Shown: piece by piece, positions 30,836 through 39,810 of the stretch
How the letters are laid out: every line of letters begins with the position of its first letter
How positions within the stretch are numbered: the stretch's first letter is position 1
Source of the DNA: DATAVK01 sp036267755
GTDB lineage: Bacteria > Actinomycetota > Actinomycetes > JAFAQI01
DNA: 46,829 nucleotides
NCBI GenBank assembly: GCA_036267755.1
Contig: DATAVK010000085.1
Location: 1 to 46,829, forward strand
Direction of reading: 5' to 3'
Notes under the pieces: model-generated
The model's input: the letters and a program-made list of their open reading frames with translations, nothing else
Databases searched by the model: none
What the model was told of the DNA's origin: nothing
Program-made: the position numbers and the translations under genes

Positions 30836-32415
30836 GCAGCACCCGCCCCAAGAAGACACCCGGAACCGTGACGTTCGTGGGAGGCGGCCCCGGTGACCCC
30901 GGGCTGCTCACCCTGAACGCCGCCGAGGCACTGCAGGGCGCTGACGTCATCGTGCTGCACCGCCACGGGCTCGAGGCCGTCCTCGCTCACGCCCGACCGG
31001 ACGTCGAGGTCATCGACACCGACTGTCATGAGCCTGCGGTCACGTCCAGGGCGGTGGTGAGCGCCGCCCGTGACGGGAAGAGCGTCGTCCGGCTGTTCGT
31101 GGGCGACCCCACGTTGCTGTGCGCCTTCGCCGAGGAGGCCGAGGCGTGCTTCAAGGCCAAGGTTCCCTTCGAGTTGGTGCCGGGCGTGAGTGCGGCACTC
31201 GCGGTGCCCGGGTACGCCGGCGTACCGGTGACGGACAAGAAGTCCCGCACCGTGCACGTCGTCGACCTCGGCGACGAGGCGCCCGAGCCGGACTGGCCCG
31301 CACTCGCCTCCGGGAAGGGCACGCTGGTCCTGCTCAACGTGGCCGGCTCGCTGGGCAAGGCAGCCACCTCGCTCATCGAGCACGGTCGGCGGGGCGATAC
31401 CCCGATCGCGGTGACCGCCGACGGCACCACCACGGCGCAGCAGACCGTGATCTCCACGCTCGACACCGTCGAGCGCGACACTGCCGGGCTCGCCGATCGC
31501 GCGGTGGCCGTTGTCGGCGACGTCGTGAAGCGACGGGAGCGGTTGTCGTGGTGGGAGACCCGTCCGCTGTTCGGCTGGAAGGTGCTGGTCCCGCGGACCA
31601 AGGAGCAGGCCGCCGCGTTGTCCGACCAGCTGACGGCGCACGGCGCGGTGCCGGTGGAGGTCCCGACCATCGCGGTCGAGCCGCCGCGGACCCCGCAGGC
31701 GATGGACCGCGCCATCCGCGGCCTGGTCACGGGCCGCTACGCCTGGCTGGCCCTGACCTCGACGAACGCGGCCCGCGCGATCCGCGAGAAGATCGAGGAG
31801 CTCGGGCTCGACTCGCGGGCGCTGGCGGGCGTGAAGATCGCCTGCGTCGGCGAGCAGACCGCTGCGGCGATGCTCGATTGGGGGATCCGACCCGACCTGG
31901 TGCCCAGCACGGACCAGTCGAGCGAGGGCCTGCTCGCCGACTGGCCGCCGTACGAGCCGGGGTACGACGCCCTCGACCGCGTGCTCCTGCCGCGGGCAGA
32001 CATCGCGACCGAGACCCTTTCGGCGGGGCTGCTCGAGCTCGGCTGGCAGGTGGATGACGTGACGGCGTACCGGACGGTGCGGGCGGCGCCGCCGGCCGCG
32101 GAGGTGCGTGAGGCGATCAAGACCGGCGGCTTCGACGCGGTGCTGTTCACGTCGTCCTCGACGGTGCGGAACCTCGTCGGGATCGCCGGCAAGCCGCACA
32201 CCTCGTCGATCATCGCGGTCATCGGGCCGGCCACCGCGAAGACGGCCGAGGAGCTCGGTCTGCGGGTCGACGTGTTGGCGGCAGAGCCGTCGGTTGCCGC
32301 GCTGGCGGAGGGGCTGGCGGAGTTCGGCCGTGCTCGTCGCGAGTCCGGCGAGGCGCAGCTGCCGGGCAAGGCGAACCGCGTCAAGGCAAGCGCGCGGGCC
32401 AAGAAGGCGAGATGA
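30832..32415 (+). CDS. fused uroporphyrinogen-III C-methyltransferase / uroporphyrinogen-III synthase
   Basis: This protein of 527 residues joins two enzymes. Residues 10-245 form a CobA/SUMT-type methyltransferase (VTFVGGGPGDPGLLTL, LFVGDPTL, VPGVSAALAVPGYAGVPVT) that diverts uroporphyrinogen III to precorrin-2. From about 250 to 505 a HemD domain (WKVLVPRTKEQAAALSDQL, LALTSTNAARAI, VLFTSSSTVRNLVG) closes hydroxymethylbilane. The fusion is common in actinobacteria and puts the branch point between heme and siroheme/B12 in one polypeptide. The start codon is TTG, in the overlap TTGA with the hemC stop. The C-terminal tail is Lys/Arg/Ala-rich. Confidence 0.94.
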   Translation: MSSTRPKKTPGTVTFVGGGPGDPGLLTLNAAEALQGADVIVLHRHGLEAVLAHARPDVEVIDTDCHEPAVTSRAVVSAARDGKSVVRLFVGDPTLLCAFAEEAEACFKAKVPFELVPGVSAALAVPGYAGVPVTDKKSRTVHVVDLGDEAPEPDWPALASGKGTLVLLNVAGSLGKAATSLIEHGRRGDTPIAVTADGTTTAQQTVISTLDTVERDTAGLADRAVAVVGDVVKRRERLSWWETRPLFGWKVLVPRTKEQAAALSDQLTAHGAVPVEVPTIAVEPPRTPQAMDRAIRGLVTGRYAWLALTSTNAARAIREKIEELGLDSRALAGVKIACVGEQTAAAMLDWGIRPDLVPSTDQSSEGLLADWPPYEPGYDALDRVLLPRADIATETLSAGLLELGWQVDDVTAYRTVRAAPPAAEVREAIKTGGFDAVLFTSSSTVRNLVGIAGKPHTSSIIAVIGPATAKTAEELGLRVDVLAAEPSVAALAEGLAEFGRARRESGEAQLPGKANRVKASARAKKAR

Positions 32416-33404
32416 GCGCGGCAGCGTCGTACCCGTCCAGCCGGCCCCGTCGGCTGCGACGGTCGGCGGCGCTGCGACGCCTCGTGTCAGAGGTCGAGCT
32501 GGTGCCGTCCGACCTGGTGCTGCCGCTGTTCGTGAAGGAAGGGATCGACGCCCCGCAGCCGATCGTCTCGATGCCCGGCGTCGTCCAGCACACCCGTGAC
32601 TCCGTGCGTAAGGCCGTGGTCGAGGCGGTGCAGGCGGGTGTCGGTGGCGTGATGCTCTTCGGGATCCCGGCCGTGAAGGACGCGCGGGGGTCGGCGGCGG
32701 ATGATCCTGACGGCATCGTGCAGCAGGCGTTGCGTGACGTGGTCGGGGAAGTCGCAGACGCCACGGTCGTGATGGCGGACCTGTGCCTCGACGAGTACAC
32801 CGACCATGGCCACTGCGGTCTGCTCACCACGGCCGGTGAGGTGGACAACGACGCGACGCTCGAGCGGTACGCCGCGATCGCCGTCGCGCAGGCCGAGGCC
32901 GGAGTCCAGCTGGTCGGTCCGAGCGGGATGATGGACGGCCAGGTCGGCGCGATCCGGGCCAGGCTCGACGCCACCGGCCATTCGGACGTCGGGATCATCG
33001 CCTACTCCGCGAAGTACGCGTCGGCCTTCTATGGCCCGTTCCGCGACGCGGCGGAGTGCGCGCCGCAGTTCGGCGACCGCGCGTCCTACCAGCAAGATCC
33101 GGCCCGGTCGGCGGTGGAGTCGGTGCGCGAGGCGCAGCTCGACATCGCGGAGGGCGCCGACCTGGTCATGGTGAAGCCGGCGGTCGGCTACCTCGACGTC
33201 GTACGAGCCGTCGCGGAGGCGGTTGACGGACCGGTCGCGGCGTACAACGTGTCGGGGGAGTACGCGATGGTTGAGGCGGCGGCTGCGCACGGCTGGATCG
33301 ACCGGGAACGTGCCATCGCGGAGCTGCTGGCCTCGATCAAGCGGGCCGGCGCGAGCATCGTGCTCACCTACTGGGCGACCGAGGTCGCCTCCCGCCTGCG
33401 CTGA
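32412..33404 (+). CDS. hemB: delta-aminolevulinic acid dehydratase HemB
   Basis: This 330-residue protein condenses two 5-aminolevulinates to porphobilinogen. Schiff-base lysines are K201 in YSAKYASAFYGPF and K255 in MVKPAVGY. The metal-site segment reads DLCLDEYTDHGHCG: C125 and C135 are present but the middle Cys of the zinc triad is Asp (residue 127), as in the magnesium-type enzymes. The ATG overlaps the upstream stop (ATGA). It ends the plus-strand heme run; the next plus-strand heme gene, hemL, comes after an opposite-strand serine hydrolase gene. Confidence 0.95.
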   Translation: MSAAASYPSSRPRRLRRSAALRRLVSEVELVPSDLVLPLFVKEGIDAPQPIVSMPGVVQHTRDSVRKAVVEAVQAGVGGVMLFGIPAVKDARGSAADDPDGIVQQALRDVVGEVADATVVMADLCLDEYTDHGHCGLLTTAGEVDNDATLERYAAIAVAQAEAGVQLVGPSGMMDGQVGAIRARLDATGHSDVGIIAYSAKYASAFYGPFRDAAECAPQFGDRASYQQDPARSAVESVREAQLDIAEGADLVMVKPAVGYLDVVRAVAEAVDGPVAAYNVSGEYAMVEAAAAHGWIDRERAIAELLASIKRAGASIVLTYWATEVASRLR

Positions 33405-33410
33405 AAGCCT

Positions 33411-34649
33411 TCAGTCGATGAGGGCGGAGTAGACGAGCTGGCGGAGCTGGCTGCGCAATGGGTACGTCGATGACGGCAGCAGCTGGGTCATGAAGACAAC
33501 ACCTAGCTCCTCCGCGGCGTCGACCCAGAACGCGGTGCTCGCCATCCCGCCCCAGTAGGACTCGCCGGTTCCTGACAGGACCTTCGCGGCTACCGGGTCA
33601 TCGGTGACGGCGAGGCCGAGACCGAAGCCGACTCCGTCGTACCTGGTCTCCGCGAACAGCGGCCGGCCGAACGCCTGCAGGTCGGCGCCGCCGGGCAAGT
33701 GGTTGCGTGACATGTAGCGGACGGTGCGCGGCGAGAGCAGGCGGGTGTTGTCGAGGGCACCGTCGCCGAGCAGCATCCGCACGAAGCACAGGTAGTCCGC
33801 CGACGTTGACACCAGTCCACCGCCACCGGAGAACCACCGCGGCGGCAACTTGTAGGGCTCGCCGAGGGCGTCGTAGCGGATCTTCTCGGTGAGGCCCGGC
33901 GCCATGGCGTAGAGCGCGGCGAGCCGGCCGTGCGCTGCCTCCGGGACAGCGAAGGCGGTGTCGACCATGCCCAGCGGCTCGAAGATCTCGGTGCGCAGGT
34001 ACTCATCCAGCGACAGGCCGGACCACACCTCGACCAGCCGGCCGAGGACGTCGGTCGCCACGGAATACAGCCACTCCGTTCCCGGCTCGAAGGCCAGCGG
34101 GAACTGGGCGTACGCCTCGATCGTGCCGGCGAGGTCGAGGCCGCGTGGCTCGGCGCCGATGTCGAAACCGCCGAGCCGGTAGATCTCGTCCGTGACGTGC
34201 ACCCGGTGGAACGGGTAGGTGAGCCCCGACGTGTGGGTCAGCAGATGCCAGACCCGGATCGGCTCGCTGGCCGGCACGGTCGCCGGATTGTTGGCCGGCC
34301 CGCCGACGTAGACCCGCGGCGCCGCGAACTCCGGCAGCCACCGGCTGATCGGGTCGGTCAGCTCGAAGTGGCCCTGCTCGTAGAGCATCATCGCCGCGAC
34401 CGAGGTGATCGGCTTCGACATCGAGTAGATCCGGAAGATGGTGTCCGGCTCGATCGCGCGACCGGCCTCGACGTCCGCCGCACCGTACGACGTCAGGTGC
34501 GCGAGCTTGCCGTGCCGCGAGATGGTCAGCTGGTAGCCGGGAAGCCGGCCGTCATCGACGTACCGGGCGAAGTGGTCGTCGATGCGGGACAGGCGAGCTG
34601 CGTCGATCCCGACGTCGGCGGGATCGGTGTCAACCGCGAAATCAGCCAT
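33411..34649 (-). CDS. serine hydrolase / class C beta-lactamase-like family protein
   Basis: The protein has 412 residues. The Beta-lactamase (PF00144-type) fold is shown by S76-x2-K79 in IYSMSKPIT, the tyrosine Y195 in WLYSVATDVLG (Y-S-V in place of Y-x-N) and SGGGGLVSTSADYLCF. That pattern fits esterases or transesterases of the EstB/LovD type better than true beta-lactamases. No signal peptide is evident, so it is probably cytoplasmic. The ATG at 34649 is used; the ATG at 34700 would add a non-conserved stretch. It lies on the opposite strand between hemB and hemL and has no obvious functional tie to them. Confidence 0.88.
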   Translation of the reverse strand: MADFAVDTDPADVGIDAARLSRIDDHFARYVDDGRLPGYQLTISRHGKLAHLTSYGAADVEAGRAIEPDTIFRIYSMSKPITSVAAMMLYEQGHFELTDPISRWLPEFAAPRVYVGGPANNPATVPASEPIRVWHLLTHTSGLTYPFHRVHVTDEIYRLGGFDIGAEPRGLDLAGTIEAYAQFPLAFEPGTEWLYSVATDVLGRLVEVWSGLSLDEYLRTEIFEPLGMVDTAFAVPEAAHGRLAALYAMAPGLTEKIRYDALGEPYKLPPRWFSGGGGLVSTSADYLCFVRMLLGDGALDNTRLLSPRTVRYMSRNHLPGGADLQAFGRPLFAETRYDGVGFGLGLAVTDDPVAAKVLSGTGESYWGGMASTAFWVDAAEELGVVFMTQLLPSSTYPLRSQLRQLVYSALID

Positions 34650-34711
34650 GCGGCCAGCCTCGCACGAACTCCCGCCGCAAGCCCGGTCGGAGTCCGGCAT
34701 CGGCCGGGCAG

Positions 34712-34726
34712 GACAATGGCAGCGTG
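34712..34726 (+). promoter_or_regulatory. variant -10 element GACAAT, possible leaderless start of hemL
   Basis: GACAAT at 34712-34717 is followed by 6 nt and the GTG at 34724, the same spacing as the leaderless genes elsewhere in the window. The first base deviates from TAnnnT and no Shine-Dalgarno is seen. Confidence 0.35.
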
Positions 34727-36061
34727 CCCCCTGACGACGCCCCGGCCTCGGCCGCGCTGTTCGAGCGTGCCCGGTCCGTCACGCCCGGCGGGGTCAACTC
34801 TCCGGTCCGCGCATTCCGCGCGGTCGGCGGCGTGCCGCGGTTCATGGTCCGCGGCGACGGTCCCTACCTCTACGACGCCGACGGTCGCGAGTACGTCGAC
34901 CTGGTCTGCTCCTGGGGTCCGACGATCCTCGGCCACGCCCACCCCGCCGTCGTCGAGGCGGTCGCGGCGGCGGCGAAGCACGGCCTGTCGTTCGGTACGC
35001 CGACGGTCGGCGAGGTCGACTTGGCCGCCGAGATCATCTCCCGGGTCGAGCCGGTCGAGCTGGTCCGGCTGGTGAACTCCGGCACCGAGGCGACCATGAG
35101 CGCCGTCCGGCTGGCGCGTGGTTTCACCGGCCGAAGCCTGATCGTGAAGTTCGCTGGGTGCTACCACGGACACGTCGACGCGTTACTCGCCAGCGCCGGC
35201 AGCGGGGTGATGACCTTGGGGCTGCCCGACTCGCCGGGCGTGACCGGCGCTAGCGCCGCCGACACGCTCGTCCTGCCCTACAACGACGTCGACGCCCTCG
35301 AGGCGGTGTTCGCCGAGCGCGGTGACGACATCGCCTGCGTGATCACCGAGGCGGCCGCCGCCAACATGGGCGTCGTTCCGCCGCAGGCCGGCTTCAACGC
35401 CCGGCTGCGCGCCGTGACCGAGCAGCACGGCGCGCTGCTGATCAGCGACGAGGTGATGACCGGCTTCCGGGTGTCCGCGGCGGGCTGGTGGGGCCTCGAC
35501 GGCGTCACGCCCGACCTGTTCACGTTCGGCAAGGTGATGAGCGGCGGGCTGCCGGCGGCGGCGTTCGGTGGCCGAGCCGAGGTGATGTCTGCGCTCGCGC
35601 CGGACGGCCCGGTCTACCAGGCGGGCACACTGTCCGGGAACCCGGTCGCCGTCGCGGCCGGTCTGGCCCAGCTGAGGCATTGCACCCCCGACGTCTATGC
35701 CCACCTCGACGCCACCGCGGCCCGCATCGTCGACCTTGCCGGTGACGCGCTGACCGCGGCCGGCGTACCCCACCGGGTCAACGTTGCGGGCAACCTGTTC
35801 TCCGTGTTCTTCACCGACCGTCCGGTGGTCGACTTCGCGTCGGCGAAGGAGCAGTCGGCTCATCGCTACACGGCGTTCTTCCACGCGATGCTCGACCGCG
35901 GCGTCTATCTGCCGCCGTCGGCATTCGAGGCGTGGTTCGTGGGCGCCAGTCATGACGACGCCGCCCTCGACCGAATCGCGGACGCGCTGCCTCACGCCGC
36001 GCGCGCCGCCGCCGCCGTCGCCGACTCGGCCGACGCTCCCACCCTCGGCGACCGAGCATGA
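34724..36061 (+). CDS. hemL: glutamate-1-semialdehyde 2,1-aminomutase HemL
   Basis: This protein of 445 residues is a PLP enzyme that turns glutamate-1-semialdehyde into 5-aminolevulinate, supplying HemB. It has the class III aminotransferase fold: RSVTPGGVNSPVRAF, LVNSGTEATMSAVRLARG, CYHGHVD, LISDEVMTGFRV and PLP Lys270 in FTFGKVMSGG. The stop overlaps the start of the next gene (ATGA). With HemA it completes the C5 route to ALA within this window. Confidence 0.96.
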   Translation: MPPDDAPASAALFERARSVTPGGVNSPVRAFRAVGGVPRFMVRGDGPYLYDADGREYVDLVCSWGPTILGHAHPAVVEAVAAAAKHGLSFGTPTVGEVDLAAEIISRVEPVELVRLVNSGTEATMSAVRLARGFTGRSLIVKFAGCYHGHVDALLASAGSGVMTLGLPDSPGVTGASAADTLVLPYNDVDALEAVFAERGDDIACVITEAAAANMGVVPPQAGFNARLRAVTEQHGALLISDEVMTGFRVSAAGWWGLDGVTPDLFTFGKVMSGGLPAAAFGGRAEVMSALAPDGPVYQAGTLSGNPVAVAAGLAQLRHCTPDVYAHLDATAARIVDLAGDALTAAGVPHRVNVAGNLFSVFFTDRPVVDFASAKEQSAHRYTAFFHAMLDRGVYLPPSAFEAWFVGASHDDAALDRIADALPHAARAAAAVADSADAPTLGDRA

Positions 36062-36690
36062 GCCGGACGACGGTGCACTTGGTCCGCCACGGTGAGGTGC
36101 ACAACCCCGACGGGGTGCTCTACGGGCGGATCCCCGGGTTCCGCCTGTCGGACTCCGGTGAGCAGATGGCCGTGTTGGCCGCCGGGTGGCTCGCCGGCCA
36201 TGACGTCACGGTGGTGCGCTCCTCACCGCTGGACCGCGCAGTGCAGACGGCGGCGCCGATCGCGGCAGAGTTCGGTATCGAACCGACGACCGACGACCGA
36301 CTGATCGAGAGCGACAACGTGTTCGAGGGTCGGACCGTAGGCGTGGGCGACGGGTCGCTGCGCAACCCGGTGAACTGGCGGCACCTCTACAACCCGTTCC
36401 GACCGTCGTGGGGAGAGCCGTACGACGAGGTCGCCGACCGGGTGCACGCGGCCGTGGCCGATGCCCGCGATGCCGCCGAAGGTCACGAGGCGGTCCTGGT
36501 CAGCCACCAGCTGCCGATCGAGGTGGTCCGCCGCCGGCTGGAAGGCGAGCGGCTGTGGCATCGGCCGGACCGCCGTCGCTGCGCGCTGGCCTCGATCACG
36601 TCGCTGGTCTACGACGGCGATCGGCTACTGCGGGTCGACTACGTCGAGCCCGCCGGGGCGGCCGGCCGCAAGCAGGTCGGGGGCGCCTGA
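36058..36690 (+). CDS. histidine phosphatase family protein
   Basis: The protein has 210 residues and the phosphoglycerate-mutase-like catalytic fold. The RHG motif is LVRHGEVHN (nucleophile H11), followed by DSGEQMA, VRSSPLDRAVQTA and the second conserved His in VSHQLPIE. The substrate is unknown. Its ATG overlaps the hemL stop. Genes of this type sit between hemL and the cytochrome c maturation genes in several actinobacteria, but a role in either pathway is unproven. Confidence 0.9.
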   Translation: MSRTTVHLVRHGEVHNPDGVLYGRIPGFRLSDSGEQMAVLAAGWLAGHDVTVVRSSPLDRAVQTAAPIAAEFGIEPTTDDRLIESDNVFEGRTVGVGDGSLRNPVNWRHLYNPFRPSWGEPYDEVADRVHAAVADARDAAEGHEAVLVSHQLPIEVVRRRLEGERLWHRPDRRRCALASITSLVYDGDRLLRVDYVEPAGAAGRKQVGGA

Positions 36691-36724
36691 CCCGCGCCGA
36701 GCGCGTCCAGGTAGACGGGTCACA

Positions 36725-37312
36725 ATGGTTGCGATGCAACGACTACTGCGGCGGGTTCTCCCGGCCGGCGCGCTTTTGCTCGCCCTGGCCGGATGCTCGG
36801 GCGGTAACAGCGTGGACACCTCGGTCGACAACAGCCTCGGCTTCCAGCCGGGCGACGGTGCCGTGGTCTTCACCTCCGGCCATCGCTATCCGGTCGGGGA
36901 CGTGAGCGGGACGACGCTGACCGGCGCTCACCTGTCGCTTGCCTCGTTGCGCGGCAAGGTCGTTGTCGTCAACTTCTGGGAGTCCGACTGCGTGCCGTGC
37001 CGCGAAGAGGCGCAGGCGTTCAACCAGGTCGCGAAGGACGACGCCGCCAAGGGCGTCGCGTTCGTCGGGATCGACGACCGTGACCAGAAGGCCGGCGCGA
37101 TCAGCTTCAACACCGTCCATGGTGTGACGTACCCGAGCATCTTCGACCCGACCGGCTCGCTGGCCCTGCAGTTCCCGCACGCCGAGCCCGCGTCGACCCC
37201 GACGACGATCGTGATCGACCGCTCCGGTGACATCGCCGCGAAGGTCAGCGGACTGCTCGACTACACCCATCTCGTGCCGCTGGTGAACGCCGTACTCCAG
37301 GACAAGACGTGA
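36725..37312 (+). CDS. resA: ResA/TlpA-type thiol-disulfide oxidoreductase lipoprotein
   Basis: This 195-residue lipoprotein reduces apocytochrome c cysteines on the outer side of the membrane. A lipobox LALAGC ends a hydrophobic signal (Cys24), and the thioredoxin-fold domain carries the redox pair in WESDCVPCREE (C89, C92). TPTTIVIDRSGDI is the cis-Pro region. ATG at 36734 is a possible shorter start. The stop overlaps the ccdA start (GTGA), which begins the resA-ccdA-resB-ccsB system II set. Confidence 0.92.
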   Translation: MVAMQRLLRRVLPAGALLLALAGCSGGNSVDTSVDNSLGFQPGDGAVVFTSGHRYPVGDVSGTTLTGAHLSLASLRGKVVVVNFWESDCVPCREEAQAFNQVAKDDAAKGVAFVGIDDRDQKAGAISFNTVHGVTYPSIFDPTGSLALQFPHAEPASTPTTIVIDRSGDIAAKVSGLLDYTHLVPLVNAVLQDKT

Positions 37313-38163
37313 CCGGCAATGCGGTCGTCGTCGCCAGCGCGGCGACGACGTTCTCGCACGCGGCAGCCGGGAACCTGCTGCTGGCGATCCCGGTCGCGGC
37401 GCTCGCCGGGCTGGTGTCGTTCCTCTCACCGTGCGTGCTTCCGCTGGTTCCGGCGTACCTGTCCTACGTCACCGGGCTCTCCGCCGCCGACCTCGCCGCC
37501 GAGGAGCAGCGGCCGCGGGTGAGCGACGGCCCCGGGACCGCGGTGGCCGTCGAAGCGATGCCCCGTCATCGACACCGGCACGGCGGCCGGGTGCTGTTGG
37601 GCTCGTCGCTGTTCGTGGTCGGGTTCTCGTCCGTCTTCGTCCTGTTCGGCGCGTTCTTCGGCGCGGTCGGCGCCCACCTCGACCAGCACTTCCTGCTCGT
37701 GGACCGGATCGCGGGCGTGGTCGCGATCGCGATGGGAGCGGCCTTCGTGGGGCTGCTGCCGGTGTCGCAACGTGAGTGGCGGTTCCACCGGCTGCCATCG
37801 ATCGGAATCGCCGGTGCACCCCTCGTCGGTCTCGCCTTTGGGGTCGGATGGACGCCGTGCACCGGTCCGACGCTCGCCGTCGTGCTGGGTCTGGCGAGTG
37901 ATCCCAACACGGGTACGGCGGGCCGCGGAGCCCTACTCACCGCGGCGTACTGCGTCGGTCTGGGCCTGCCCTTCATCCTTGCCGGGTTGGCGTTCCGGCG
38001 AGCGTTGGGCGCGTTCGCCGTCGTGAAGCGGCATTACGCCTGGGTGCTGCGCGGAGGCGGCCTGCTGCTCGTCGTCGTCGGCGTCCTGCTCGTCACCGGC
38101 GAGTGGAACACGCTGTCGATCCACCTGCGATCCCTGACTACCGGCTACACCCCACCGGTGTGA
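37309..38163 (+). CDS. ccdA: cytochrome c biogenesis protein CcdA
   Basis: The protein has 284 residues in a DsbD/CcdA-type multi-pass membrane fold with about six spans; it moves electrons from cytoplasmic thioredoxin to ResA. Redox cysteines are C42 in FLSPCVLPLVPAYLSYV and C184 in GWTPCTGPT. The loop after the first spans (about 62-95) is longer than minimal CcdA and has the His-rich run RHRHRHGGR at 86-94. The GTG at 37309 overlaps the resA stop. resB follows after 4 bp. Confidence 0.93.
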   Translation: MTGNAVVVASAATTFSHAAAGNLLLAIPVAALAGLVSFLSPCVLPLVPAYLSYVTGLSAADLAAEEQRPRVSDGPGTAVAVEAMPRHRHRHGGRVLLGSSLFVVGFSSVFVLFGAFFGAVGAHLDQHFLLVDRIAGVVAIAMGAAFVGLLPVSQREWRFHRLPSIGIAGAPLVGLAFGVGWTPCTGPTLAVVLGLASDPNTGTAGRGALLTAAYCVGLGLPFILAGLAFRRALGAFAVVKRHYAWVLRGGGLLLVVVGVLLVTGEWNTLSIHLRSLTTGYTPPV

Positions 38164-38167
38164 GCAC

Positions 38168-39808
38168 ATGACCGACGTCCTCGTCGACTCCGATCGCGGC
38201 GGCCGGCTCTCGACCCAGCCCGAGCCGCCGAGCCTTCGACCGAGTGGCCGTGGCCCGATCCCGGTTCTGCGACTGCTCTGGCGCCGCCTGACCAGCATGC
38301 GGACGGCGTTGCTGCTGCTCGCGTTGCTGGCGATCGCCGCCATCCCGGGCACCGTCATCCCACAGACCAGCCTCGACCCGGTCAAGGTCGACAGCTTCGT
38401 CACGAACCACCCGCACCTCGGGCCGCTGTTCCACCGGTTGTCGCTGTTCAACGTGTTCGGCGCGCCGTGGTTCGCCGCGATCTACCTGCTGCTGTTCGTG
38501 TCGCTGATCGGCTGCGTGATCCCCCGGCTCCGGTTGCACGCCCGGGCGATGCTGCGCCGGCCGCCGGACGCCCCGCGGCACCTGAACCGGTTGCCCGCCT
38601 CGGCCGACTGGGTGGTCGACGACGAGGCGCCGGACGACGTCGCGGCCCGCGCCCGGGCGGAGCTGCGCCGCCGCCGCTGGCGCGCCGACATTCGCACCGA
38701 GGCCGACGGGGCCGTGACGGTGGCGGCCGAGACCGGCTACCTCCGCGAGACCGGCAACCTGGTCTTCCACCTCGCGCTGCTGCTCCTGCTCGCCGGCATC
38801 GCCCTCGGCGGCCTGTTCGGCTACAAGGGGACCGTGCTCGTGACGGTCGGCCCGCAGGGCGGCTTTTCCAACGCGCAAAGCCAGTACGACGTCTTCTCCC
38901 CGGCTCGGTTGTTCTCCGACTCGTCGCTGTCGCCGTTCTCGTTGACGCTCAAGAAGTTCACGGCGAGCTACCAGGCCGACGGTGAGCCGACGACGTTCCA
39001 GGCTGCAGTCACCTACAAGACCGACCCGACCGCCGCGTCCCGGCCTTACGACATCCAGGTCAACCACCCGCTGAACATCGGTGGTGCGAAGGTGTTCCTG
39101 GTCGGCCACGGCTACTCGATGCACCTGAGGCTCACCAATAAGGCGGGTCGCACGGTCTACGACACCAACACGCCGTTCCTGCCGGACAACAGCCAGTTCT
39201 ACTCACATGGCGTCGTCAAGGTCCCCGACCTGGCTCCGAAGCAGCAGCTCGGCATCCTCGGCTTCTTCTACCCGACGTACGGCGTGACGACGTCCGGGAC
39301 CGCAGTGTCGTCGTACCCCGGACTGAAGAACCCGGTGCTGTCACTCGTCGCCTTCACGGGCGATCTCGGCGTCAACAGTGGTGCGCCGCAGTCGGTGTAC
39401 TCGCTGCCGATCACGTCGAAGATGACCAACATCGGAACCAAGCAGCTGCGGCCGGGCAGCTCGTGGAAGCTCAAGGACGGCGCGACGCTGCACTTCGAGG
39501 GAATCAACCAGTGGGCCACGCTCCAGGTCGCCCACGAGCCGGGCAAGACCACCGTCCTGATCGCCGCGATCCTCATCGTGGCCGGGTTGATCGGGTCGTT
39601 GTTCGTGCGGCGGCGCCGGTTCTGGCTTCGCGCGGTGCCGGTCCCGGCGTCCGACGGGTCGACCTCGCGGCGTACGGTAGTCACCGCTGCAGGCCTGGGG
39701 CGGAACGACGCCGAGGGTTTCGCGGCGGAGCTCCGCGACCTGGTCGCACGGCTCGGCCGGACCGAGGCCGAAGGATCGGCCGTGAGTGACCACACCGAGG
39801 AAGGCTGA
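38168..39808 (+). CDS. resB: cytochrome c biogenesis protein ResB
   Basis: This protein of 546 residues is part of the system II cytochrome c synthase with CcsB/ResC. Hydrophobic spans are visible near residues 48-62 (TALLLLALLAIAAIPGTVIP), 100-120, 195-215 (LVFHLALLLLLAGIALGG) and 470-490. A large extracytoplasmic domain lies between the third and fourth spans. The family segment ETGNLVFHLALL is intact. The ATG at 38168 follows the ccdA stop closely. A GTG two codons after the resB stop begins ccsB. Confidence 0.93.
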   Translation: MTDVLVDSDRGGRLSTQPEPPSLRPSGRGPIPVLRLLWRRLTSMRTALLLLALLAIAAIPGTVIPQTSLDPVKVDSFVTNHPHLGPLFHRLSLFNVFGAPWFAAIYLLLFVSLIGCVIPRLRLHARAMLRRPPDAPRHLNRLPASADWVVDDEAPDDVAARARAELRRRRWRADIRTEADGAVTVAAETGYLRETGNLVFHLALLLLLAGIALGGLFGYKGTVLVTVGPQGGFSNAQSQYDVFSPARLFSDSSLSPFSLTLKKFTASYQADGEPTTFQAAVTYKTDPTAASRPYDIQVNHPLNIGGAKVFLVGHGYSMHLRLTNKAGRTVYDTNTPFLPDNSQFYSHGVVKVPDLAPKQQLGILGFFYPTYGVTTSGTAVSSYPGLKNPVLSLVAFTGDLGVNSGAPQSVYSLPITSKMTNIGTKQLRPGSSWKLKDGATLHFEGINQWATLQVAHEPGKTTVLIAAILIVAGLIGSLFVRRRRFWLRAVPVPASDGSTSRRTVVTAAGLGRNDAEGFAAELRDLVARLGRTEAEGSAVSDHTEEG

Positions 39809-39810
39809 CG

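Noticed and set aside
30682..32199. Antisense frame of 505 codons opposite hemC and cobA/hemD
   Set aside because: It is opposite two intact enzymes and has an Arg/His/Gly-rich composition typical of shadow frames.
33401..33414. CTGAA-AGCC-TTCAG as a terminator between hemB and the serine hydrolase gene
   Set aside because: A 5-bp stem made largely of the two stop-codon contexts is too weak to claim.
36695..36730. Rex site upstream of resA
   Set aside because: Only the half GTCACAA is present; the other half at the required distance does not match.
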